A DNA stretch of 13,655 nucleotides from an uncultured Oscillospiraceae bacterium. GTDB taxonomy: Bacteria; Bacillota; Clostridia; Oscillospirales; Ruminococcaceae. Location of the stretch: NCBI GenBank assembly GCA_910578755.1, contig CAJTSZ010000060.1, positions 1 through 13,655 of the forward strand. The letters run 5' to 3'. This document shows, piece by piece, positions 5,924 to 11,390 of the stretch. The notes beneath the pieces are model-generated. The model was not told the origin of the DNA. It saw nothing but the letters and a program-made list of their open reading frames with translations, and did not search any database. The translations under genes were made by a program, and so were the position numbers. The first letter of the stretch is position 1. Every line of letters begins with the position of its first letter.

Positions 5924-6748
5924 ATGGAAAACGTCTTGCAAACGGCCGACAGGCTATTCCAAAACCGTTATATCATTTCTATTAAAAAGGCATTTACCAT
6001 CACGCTTCCAGTAATCATCCTAGGCTCAATAGCATCGCTAATCAATAATATTCCCATTAATATAGTGCAGGCAGGTTTGTCCACCCCGGTTGGACAGGTG
6101 ATTCGGGCGGTAAATGGCGCAATATGGCTGGGCAGCACAGCCGTTATGGCGATTTTGATTGCATGGACTTTGGGCTACTATCTCGGTAACGCCTATAAAC
6201 TAAACGGTACGCTCTCGGCCCTCACAAGTGTATCCGCCTATTTGGCCATTTGCGTTACCATCTCGGATGGCGGCATCTCTCTGAGCCGATTGGGCTCCAG
6301 TGGGCTTTTCGGGGCTATTTTAATTGCGATTTTAGCTACCGAGCTGCACCACGCACTTTCCAATCTTAAAATCAATATTTCAGAGGATACGGCGGAGGAG
6401 GTGCAGCAAATGTTTGCAGCTCTTCTTCCCGTTATGCTGTCCGTTTTCTGCATTGCCCTCACAAACGGCATCATATTGATGACCTCCGGCAAAGGGATTG
6501 ACGAGTGGATTTATACTGCCCTGTCCTTTCTTTTTTCAGCGGCCCAGGGAGGCGGACTTGTTGGAACCCTGTTTTTAATATTCGGTATTCATATCTTCTG
6601 GTTCTTCGGTATTCATGGCGGAAATGTGATGGACAGCATTATGGTCAGCGCCATATGGGAGGAAGATATTTTAAGCATTAACTATACCTTTTATCGAACT
6701 GTGGAAATGATACCTTTCCTGTCAGATAGAAGAATTAAAATAGTTTAA
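5924..6748 (+). pseudogene. PTS lactose/cellobiose-type EIIC permease, C-terminally truncated
   Basis: A 274-aa hydrophobic protein matching the N-terminal half of the lactose/cellobiose family of PTS EIIC permeases, which normally run to about 430-450 residues. It has the opening LFQNRYIISIKKAFTITLPV (the usual position of the first membrane helix), several further helices, and the conserved FGIHIFWFFGIHGGNV near residues 222-237. After that the family sequence stops. The last 35 residues (from about MDSIM) do not resemble the expected second half, so the tail is probably read through a deletion junction. The ATG follows AGGAGGG with a 7-nt spacer. No EIIA or EIIB gene is nearby. A truncated EIIC without the rest of its substrate-binding region is unlikely to transport sugar. 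Confidence 0.8.
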
Positions 6749-6764
6749 AACAACACACAAAAAG

Positions 6765-6788
6765 GGCATCAGTCTTTTGACTGATGCC
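6765..6788. terminator. Bidirectional intrinsic terminator
   Basis: GGCATCAGTC (6765-6774) pairs perfectly with GACTGATGCC (6779-6788) around TTTT. On the plus strand it is followed by TTCTGTTTT, ending the EIIC transcript 16 nt after its stop. On the minus strand it is followed by CTTTTTGTGTG, fitting the end of the fragment at 6800-6919. Confidence 0.8.
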
Positions 6789-6799
6789 TTCTGTTTTAG

Positions 6800-6919
6800 C
6801 TATTTGAATTCTATATAGCCCTGGAAGCCCTTTGCAATTTTTTTCATGTCTGCCTCTTTCATACCTATGTTGAGATGGACAATTTCATCCAAATTACGGT
6901 TAGAGTAAGAGAAGGGCAT
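6800..6919 (-). pseudogene. 3' end of an unrecognised minus-strand gene
   Basis: A 39-codon open stretch from ATG at 6919 to TAG at 6800-6802 reads MPFSYSNRNLDEIVHLNIG, then a Lys-rich helix with MKKIAKGFQGYIEFK at the end. It has no ribosome binding site, and the frame closes a few codons upstream, so the ATG is probably internal. Its stop lies just before the bidirectional terminator, as expected for a genuine gene 3' end. I read it as the C-terminal remnant of a deleted gene. The family is not recognised. Confidence 0.45.
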
Positions 6920-7077
6920 CGTTTTTCTTTGGGGTGCCAAGCTTCAACGACCCCAATATGACCCAAAAGATGTTGCTAGAACAACAATACAAGTACCTCA
7001 TTGGTCTTTACGACCCTTACGGCAAGGCGGCTTACGGTGCTTTTTGTACAGAATACCTGGGTGGTGATTTGGCATGA
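6905..7077 (+). pseudogene. C-terminal fragment of an unrecognised protein
   Basis: An open frame with no start, beginning after an upstream TAG and ending in TGA at 7075-7077. It contains VPSFNDPNMTQKMLLEQQYK and then YLIGLYDPYGKAAYGAFCTE. The residue composition is that of a real folded protein. It ends in an ATGA overlap with the following ORF, the junction typical of coupled genes in mobile elements. I do not recognise the family. It is probably the tail of a mobile-element gene whose front was lost in the deletion that also cut the minus-strand gene at 6919. Confidence 0.4.
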
Positions 7078-7217
7078 CAGAACGCAAGCTGAAAAAGCTG
7101 GATACTCTTTTTGCGGCACCCAGGCAGGAAATCACCGCAGCGGTGCAGGGAAAGCACAGACTTTTGACAGTCTCTCATGACCTGATTAACGCACACCCCA
7201 AGCATTGGAGCCTGTAA
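7074..7217 (+). pseudogene. Short ORF coupled to the preceding fragment, truncated
   Basis: The ATG at 7074 overlaps the preceding stop (ATGA). The product starts MTERKLKKLDTLFAAP and continues with QEITAAVQGKHRLLTVSHDL before running into bases near 7203 that belong, on the other strand, to the ATPase fragment. The last few codons (KHWSL) are therefore read from foreign DNA. The gene was probably longer. The family is not recognised; the basic N terminus and the ATGA coupling fit a small mobile-element protein. Confidence 0.4.
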
Positions 7218-7563
7218 TATAAACATCACAGTTCTTCTTGATGAACAGGGCGTCCACCGCTTTTTGAAAGTCAGCAACTCGCTGAACCTCGTCCAAAAAG
7301 ATGTAGTTCATCTTGTCCGGGAACAAGCGCCCCGCAACCAGCTGAAACAGCGCTTTGCTGTCCTCGATATCTGCCAGTTCGCCGGCTTTCAGGTTATAGG
7401 CGATGATTTGCTCCGGTGCTACGCCGTCCTGCACCAGCTGTTCCTAGTAAAGTTCAAGCAGAGTAGGTTTTCCGCACCGCCGGATGCCGGTGACCGCTTT
7501 AATCAACTGCTTGTCCCGAAAACGAAGCAGTTCTTCTAAATATTCTTTTCGCTCAATCATCAT
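7186..7563 (-). pseudogene. N-terminal fragment of an AAA_14-type ATPase, nonsense-mutated
   Basis: Read on the minus strand from ATG at 7563 (GTGAGG upstream), the frame gives MMIERKEYLEELLRFRDKQ, then the Walker A region TGIRRCGKPTLLELY, an in-frame TAG at 7446-7444, then continues EQLVQDGVAPEQIIAYNL and the Walker B region NYIFLDEVQRV, ending at ITGSNA. This is the order seen in ATP-binding proteins with AAA_14 and DUF4143 domains. Three lesions are visible. Walker A has Pro where GKST is expected. TAG interrupts the frame at codon 40, probably from CAG. The gene is cut just after sensor motif ITGSNA, followed by junction-derived WGVR and a stop. The protein cannot be functional. Confidence 0.75.
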
Positions 7564-7724
7564 ACGTCCTCACTTCTGGTTGCTTCTATTATGCAATAAA
7601 TATAGAATAATATAAAGTTTTTGTATATATATTGTTAAAACTCTATAAAATTCGACAGATATTGAACACTGAAAGCGGGGGCTGTTAAACCAAGTTAATC
7701 TATAGGCAGATGCGGCTGCATATT

Positions 7725-8013
7725 TTACAACAATTCTTTTGTTTTTCGCGCTAAATAAAAGCGGAATGTTTGTGATTGCTCCGTCCTTGCAGTAGCCCCG
7801 CTTGGAAAAGCGCAGAGCATACATCGGCTGATGATTTGCAATATAATTTTTGAAAGATGGTGCTGCCTTATCTTCGCCCCCTTTGGCCTCAACCGGAATA
7901 ATATCTGTTCTGTATTGCAGAACAAAGTCAATACAGTTCAATATAGGGTTACTTTTTAATGAAGCGTTTGTATAAACGGTGGTTTGCCCAATGGATAATT
8001 TGCATGATTTCCG
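7725..8013 (-). pseudogene. C-terminal fragment of a DUF4143-type ATPase, frameshifted
   Basis: The minus-strand frame from about 8013 contains IDFVLQYRTDIIPVEAKGG, then YALRFSKRGYCKDGAITNIP, which is the C-terminal nuclease-like part of DUF4143 ATPases (family pattern: IDFV, IPVEVK, RFS, PLY). At a run of four T on the minus strand (7760-7757) the frame slips. Removing one T gives PLYLARKTKELL and a stop at 7725, the usual ending of this family; without it, the reading runs on into meaningless sequence to 7570. Upstream, KLSIGQTTVYTN resembles the winged-helix part of the same family and may be joined here by an internal deletion. It lies upstream of the N-terminal fragment in reading direction, so the two come from different gene copies. 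Confidence 0.7.
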
Positions 8014-8053
8014 TCATTTCTAAAAAACAAATGTTAAAGCGGCAAGGTCCTTT

Positions 8054-8081
8054 TGTATGTTCATATTATATAAAACATACA
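8054..8081. repeat. Inverted repeat upstream of the binding-protein gene
   Basis: TGTATGTT (8054-8061) and AACATACA (8074-8081) are perfect complements separated by 12 A/T-rich bases. There is no T-run after it. It could be an operator or a chance feature of A/T-rich DNA. Confidence 0.3.
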
Positions 8082-8101
8082 CTTAATTTATATAAAATAG
8101 A

Positions 8102-8131
8102 CAATAACTATCAGATTTTTGATTGTTATTG
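8102..8131. repeat. Inverted repeat, possible operator upstream of the binding-protein gene
   Basis: CAATAACTATCA (8102-8113) and TGATTGTTATTG (8120-8131) are complementary at 11 of 12 positions with a 6-base centre. It lies about 115 bp before the start codon of the binding protein and is followed by GATATTTTTA. A regulator site or a weak terminator for rightward transcription are both possible. Confidence 0.4.
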
Positions 8132-8246
8132 ATATTTTTAATGAAGATTGATTTTACATTTTTTTATGTTATTCTGTAACAGAAAGCAGAATATTTGGAT
8201 ATGCTGCAAGAAAAATTTCATTTTTAACTAAGGAGATTAGAGTGTT

Positions 8247-8903
8247 ATGAAGAAAAAGCTTTCTTTCCTTCTTGCCCTAACCATGGTTTGCACCAGCCTT
8301 GTAATGAGTGGCTGCGGCAACCAGGAAAAGCAAAAACCGGAAACAAACCAGCAGAACAGTACCCAGATTACCACACAGAATACTGGTAAAAAAAGAGAAC
8401 AAGTTCTTAATGTTCCTTTTAATGGCGAACCAGACTCCCTGGACCTTGCAAGAGTTTCAGATGCAAACTCTGCCGCTATTGCTTCCCAGATTATTGAAGG
8501 TTTGACCTGCGTTATGACCGTAGACGGTGCCGATAAAGCAGAACCTTCCATGGCAGAATCCTGGGAAGTAAGCGATGACCAATTAACCTGGACTTTCCAC
8601 CTGAGAGACGCTCAGTGGGCTGATGGTGTTCCAGTAAAAGCGCAGGACTTCGTTTACGGCATCACCCGTGTTCTTAATCCGGAAACTGCTTCCCCCATTT
8701 CTGCAAACATCAAATTTATTAAGAATGCCATGGATGTTGTAGAAGGGAACAAACCAATTTCCGAAGCCGGCGTGAAAGCAATTGATGATAAAACCTTAGA
8801 GATTCAGCTGGATTATCCCGTTCCATACTTCCTGGAAGCTTGTGCAGGAACTGCTATGTTCCCTGTTCGTCAGGATCTTGTAGAAAAATACGGCACTTCC
8901 TAA
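8247..8903 (+). pseudogene. Oligopeptide ABC transporter substrate-binding lipoprotein, truncated
   Basis: The 218-aa product is the N-terminal part of a family 5 extracellular solute-binding protein (OppA-like), normally 520-550 residues. The lipoprotein signal MKKKLSFLLALTMVCTSLVM leads to SGC with the acylated Cys at residue 23, then a Gln/Thr-rich linker. The mature domain shows NGEPDSLDLARVSD, then SMAESWEVSDDQLTWTFHLR and VPVKAQDFVYGITRVLNPET, all typical of the family. The frame ends VEKYGTS followed by TAA, where relatives continue; the next bases belong to a serine recombinase. The ATG at 8247 follows AAGGAGATTAGAGTGTT, a somewhat long spacer. No permease or ATPase genes follow. The truncated protein lacks the second lobe and cannot bind peptide normally. 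Confidence 0.85.
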
Positions 8904-9174
8904 AGAACGGGGGACAGCTGGGACGTGTTCTTGGACAGGTCTTCAAAGAGATTGAAGATATAACAGATGTACACCAGATGACCAACGCCCGGTTAAAACG
9001 CATTATCCAAAAAATCAAAGTGGATAAGAAGGGGAATGTGGATATCTAACTTCGCCTGTTTGGTGATTTTAGCTTGGGCGAAACAGCCCTAATTCATCAC
9101 GATGCAGCACATGGACAACAAGGATACAACACTTGGGGTCTTGCAACTTCAACGCACCAAATGTTAAGATGTAG
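8897..9174 (+). pseudogene. 3' end of a large serine recombinase
   Basis: In the frame that starts at the end of the binding-protein fragment, the sequence reads FLKNGGQLGRVLGQVF, then TNARLKRIIQKIKVDKKGNV-DI and TAA at 9047-9049. Beyond the stop the same frame continues LRLFGDFSLGETALI. Large serine recombinases of Clostridia elements end with a pattern like KxxVDxxGNVDIYLRLFGD, so TAA probably replaces a Tyr codon (TAT or TAC). Later, a second frame gives NFNAPNVKM and TAG at 9172-9174, which may be the original end after a further shift. Only the last part of the gene remains. It would have catalysed excision and integration of a mobile element. A terminator follows at 9192-9231. Confidence 0.65.
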
Positions 9175-9191
9175 TTGTAAAAGAATCAGTA

Positions 9192-9231
9192 AAAGGGAAA
9201 TGCCCTCCGAATTTGGAGAGCATTTCCCTTT
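9192..9231 (+). terminator. Intrinsic terminator after the recombinase fragment
   Basis: AAAGGGAAATGC (9192-9203) pairs with GCATTTCCCTTT (9220-9231). CTCC/GGAG inside extends the stem past one mismatch, with loop GAATTT. The tail is TCTGTTTATT. It lies about 20 nt after the last recombinase-like codons. Confidence 0.75.
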
Positions 9232-9290
9232 CTGTTTATTCACTGTGTTTTCGGACCATACTTTTGGTATCAAAGTGAAAGGGGAAGCCT

Positions 9291-9496
9291 GTGGAGTATA
9301 CAAGCTTGCCTGTTCGGGCGAATGATAAAGCCGGTCAAAACCAGGGGCAGGAAGTGATGAAAACCTGCGCCCTCTATGCACTTAACGATATGCTGCTCCG
9401 GGAGGGAAAAATTACCGCTGAAAAGAAGCAGGCAGTCGATTTTAAAATCTGGAAGCAGTACCGATTTTGCGGGAACAACATTTGTCCATCTTCGAT
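9291..9496 (+). pseudogene. Remnant of a small ORF preceding a recombinase
   Basis: From GTG at 9291 (AAAGGGGAAG upstream) the frame reads VEYTSLPVRANDKAGQNQGQ, then MKTCALYALNDMLLREGKIT and AEKKQAVDFKIWKQYRF. The ALNDMLLREGKIT part resembles SHOCT-like motifs (a helix, LL, Gly, Ile-Ser/Thr) found in small proteins encoded next to integrases. After about residue 62 the frame loses protein-like character (CGNNICPSSIWSCQ) and runs on to 9623 over the recombinase start, so it has probably suffered a shift. It sits directly before the recombinase start at 9497. The function is not known. Confidence 0.5.
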
Positions 9497-9753
9497 ATGG
9501 AGTTGTCAATCACTTACTACGCTCGTGTTTCCACCAAAACAGACGAGCAGCAAAACTCGAAAGAGAATCAAATTGAACACTTTGAAGAATCCATTTCCAA
9601 AACACAAAGTGGATGTTGATTAAAGGCTATGTGGACGATGTGCGTGGCGAAAGTGCCGCCAATCGTGAAAACTTCCTGCGAATGATTGAAGATGCCAGGC
9701 GAGAAAAGTTTGACTATATATTTACCAAGAATATATCTGTTCAACGTTCTTAA
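9497..9753 (+). pseudogene. N-terminal catalytic fragment of a serine recombinase, frameshifted
   Basis: ATG at 9497 opens MELSITYYARVSTKTDEQQN, containing YARVST with the catalytic Ser of the resolvase domain, then KENQIEHFEESISK. The frame stops at 9617-9619. In the neighbouring frame the protein continues IKGYVDDVRGESAANRENFL and MIEDARREKFDYIFTKNIS, which matches the next part of the resolvase domain, up to TAA at 9751. So there is a single-base frameshift between about 9590 and 9615. Then, instead of the expected RFAR motif after TK-x-(V/I)-S, the reading becomes VQRS and ends, marking a deletion junction near 9738. Only about the first 85 residues of a recombinase of perhaps 500 remain. 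Confidence 0.8.
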
Positions 9754-9785
9754 CAATTCTGTTTTATAGCCTTGATGAAAATCCC

Positions 9786-9818
9786 AAACAGGGCGGCGTT
9801 ATCTCCGCCGCCCTGTTT
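9786..9818. terminator. Strong hairpin terminator at the right edge of the broken-gene region
   Basis: AAACAGGGCGGCG (9786-9798) pairs perfectly with CGCCGCCCTGTTT (9806-9818) around TTATCTC. The plus-strand tail is GTTGCCGTT. It insulates spoVT from transcription entering from the relic region. Confidence 0.7.
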
Positions 9819-9871
9819 GTTGCCGTTCCATTGAGATAGGCGTTTTTAAAAAGATGAAGTTTTTGGAAACC

Positions 9872-9900
9872 GCATAAACCTACTTTTGGTGCAAATACTA
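9872..9900 (+). promoter_or_regulatory. Candidate sigma-G promoter of spoVT
   Basis: GCATA (9872-9876) and AATACTA (9894-9900) are 17 bp apart. The forespore sigma-G pattern in Bacillus is about GHATR, 17-18 bp, CATWHTA, so only the first base of the -10 differs. Bacillus subtilis spoVT is sigma-G dependent. It predicts a leader of about 145 nt. The rest of 9819-10053 contains no gene that I can support; around 9945-9975 there are short GCC/GGC repeats able to form weak hairpins. Confidence 0.4.
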
Positions 9901-10053
9901 ACAACAAGCCTCTGAAAAGGGTCGATTACCGAACAGCTTGGGTGTGCCAGCACCTTTTTATTGTGGCACTGGCGCAGCGGCCTGTTTTACACAGCCGCCC
10001 GCCGCAATATGCTTGCAAAAATAAAACACAGATAAACAGGGAGGAACCAACCA

Positions 10054-10596
10054 ATGAAAGCAACAGGAATTGTACGCAGAATTGACGACCTTGGCCGCGT
10101 GGTAATACCAAAAGAAATTCGCCGCACCATGCGCATCCGTGAAGGCGACCCGCTGGAAATTTATACAGACAGCGACGGCGAGGTTATTTTTAAAAAATAT
10201 TCCCCTATTGGAGAACTTTCCGTTTTTGCCGGCCAGTATGCCGAAATTTTGCATAAAATTACAAATGATGCTGTCCTCGTGTGCGACAGGGACCACGTTG
10301 TAGCCGTTTCCGGCGTGCCCAAAAAAGAACTGTTGGAACGCCGCATTTCCTCTTCCTTGGAAGAGATGATAGAGCAAAGGAAAAGCTATGTACATGCCCC
10401 CGGCCAGGAGAAAAAGTTCCAGCCGGTGGAAGGCGTGGACAAATGGGCCTTGGTGCAGTACCCTATTATTGCTGCCGGGGATGTGTGCGGCGCAATTATG
10501 TTTTTGGCTGGCGATGATAACGCGGCGCCTACCGAAGCAGAGGATAAGCTGATACAAACAGCGGCCAGCTTTTTAGGCAAACAAATGGAAGAATAG
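10054..10596 (+). CDS. spoVT: Stage V sporulation protein T, AbrB-family regulator
   Basis: A 180-aa transcription factor. Residues 1-50 are the swapped-hairpin AbrB DNA-binding domain, with MKATGIVRRIDDLGRVVIPK and EIRRTMRIREGDPLEIY almost as in SpoVT of Bacillus. The rest (about 55-178) is the GAF-like domain that makes SpoVT a tetramer, and separates it from AbrB itself (about 95 aa). SpoVT acts in the forespore, adjusting sigma-G dependent genes for coat assembly and germination. The ATG follows GGGAGGA (10040-10046) with a 7-nt spacer. It is separated from the rimP operon by about 220 bp. Its presence is the best evidence in the window that the host makes endospores. The length is normal and no lesions are seen. 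Confidence 0.95.
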   Translation: MKATGIVRRIDDLGRVVIPKEIRRTMRIREGDPLEIYTDSDGEVIFKKYSPIGELSVFAGQYAEILHKITNDAVLVCDRDHVVAVSGVPKKELLERRISSSLEEMIEQRKSYVHAPGQEKKFQPVEGVDKWALVQYPIIAAGDVCGAIMFLAGDDNAAPTEAEDKLIQTAASFLGKQMEE

Positions 10597-10678
10597 CTGT
10601 TTTACCGCAGCAAACTTACAAAACTGCACACCTTTGTGCGAAAAACTTAGCCAAAACCTATAAAAAAAGGAAAGCCTC

Positions 10679-10707
10679 TTGCAAAAGGGGTGGAGTTATG
10701 TTAAATT
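10679..10707 (+). promoter_or_regulatory. Probable promoter of the rimP-nusA-infB operon
   Basis: TTGCAA (10679-10684) and TAAATT (10702-10707) are 17 bp apart. Transcription would start near 10714, giving a leader of about 104 nt that includes the hairpin at 10737-10761. The stretch between spoVT and this promoter has only a weak 5-bp hairpin (GCACA/TGTGC, 10626-10639), so I see no good terminator for spoVT. Confidence 0.55.
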
Positions 10708-10736
10708 ATATATGGTAGATTTATAGAAAGTTGAGG

Positions 10737-10761
10737 AAGAGTGGGGTTTTGCCCCACTCTT
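10737..10761 (+). promoter_or_regulatory. Leader hairpin upstream of rimP
   Basis: AAGAGTGGGG (10737-10746) pairs perfectly with CCCCACTCTT (10752-10761) around TTTTG, followed by TCGTTTA. It lies inside the predicted operon leader about 23 nt from the predicted start. It resembles an intrinsic terminator with a short T-run, so it could be an attenuator, possibly controlled by NusA encoded downstream. That control is inference. Confidence 0.6.
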
Positions 10762-10817
10762 TCGTTTATGTAAAGGCCTTGGGGCGGCACCCCGGCCGGA
10801 AAAGGGAGGAAGCAGTT

Positions 10818-11309
10818 TTGTCAGCAACAAAAAAGCTAAGCACAGTAGAAATTGTAACGCAAATTGCCCAGCCGGTAGTGGAAAATATGGGCCTTACCCT
10901 GTGGGATGTCCGGTTTGAAAAGGAAGGCGCCGCCTGGTACCTTAGGGTGTTTATTGATAAGGAGGAAGGCGTCACCATTGACGACTGCGAAAACGTCAGC
11001 CGCGCCTTGGATAAGCTGATTGACGAGGCGGACCCTATCAGCCAAAGCTATTATTTTGAAGTGTCCTCCCCAGGCATTGGGCGGGATCTAATCCGCCCCT
11101 GGCATTTTGAAAAATATTTAGGCTGCCCGGTAGAAGTACGCCTCATCCGCGGGGAAAACGGCCAGCGGGACTTTGTAGGCCCCTTAAAAGCCGCCGGGGA
11201 AGAAGATGTTACCCTAACCATAGAGGGCGGGGAACGCACCTTTTTAAAGAAGGATACTTCCTACATACGGCTTTATGAAGAAATCGACATGTCCCGGGGT
11301 GTAGAGTAA
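10818..11309 (+). CDS. rimP: Ribosome maturation factor RimP
   Basis: A 163-aa protein, the usual size for RimP, which acts in assembly of the 30S subunit. Family features are visible: VENMGLTLWDVRFEKEG near the N terminus, YLRVFIDKEEGVTIDDCENV-SRALDKLID in the first domain, and the conserved YYFEVSSPGIGRDLIRP near residue 75, followed by the small SH3-like C-terminal domain. I chose the TTG at 10818, with GGGAGGA (10804-10810) 7 nt upstream. The longer in-frame reading to 10731 would translate the leader hairpin and lacks a ribosome binding site. It is the first gene of the rimP-nusA-ylxR-ylxQ-infB operon, the order found across Firmicutes. The stop is 82 nt before nusA. Confidence 0.93.
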   Translation: MSATKKLSTVEIVTQIAQPVVENMGLTLWDVRFEKEGAAWYLRVFIDKEEGVTIDDCENVSRALDKLIDEADPISQSYYFEVSSPGIGRDLIRPWHFEKYLGCPVEVRLIRGENGQRDFVGPLKAAGEEDVTLTIEGGERTFLKKDTSYIRLYEEIDMSRGVE

Positions 11310-11390
11310 TTTTACAATAAAAAATAAATATAGAAGAAATAACGTAATTAAAAGGACCACAGATTCTAAGAGCAGGAGGCCAAAGGAAAA

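Noticed and set aside
7570..7724. Extended C-terminal tail of the DUF4143 fragment
   Set aside because: A one-base slip at 7757-7760 explains it; the family ending is found in the neighbouring frame and stops at 7725.
7186..8013. A single ATPase gene interrupted by an insertion
   Set aside because: The fragments are in the wrong order for one split gene and there is no element between them.
9068..9381. Open frames on both strands between the recombinase pieces (9074-9325 plus, 9097-9381 minus)
   Set aside because: The plus frame is read-through of the recombinase tail and then crosses a terminator hairpin; the minus frame has no ribosome binding site or motif.
9958..10557. 199-codon open frame on the minus strand
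   Set aside because: It is the shadow of spoVT, with no ribosome binding site and unlike any family I know.
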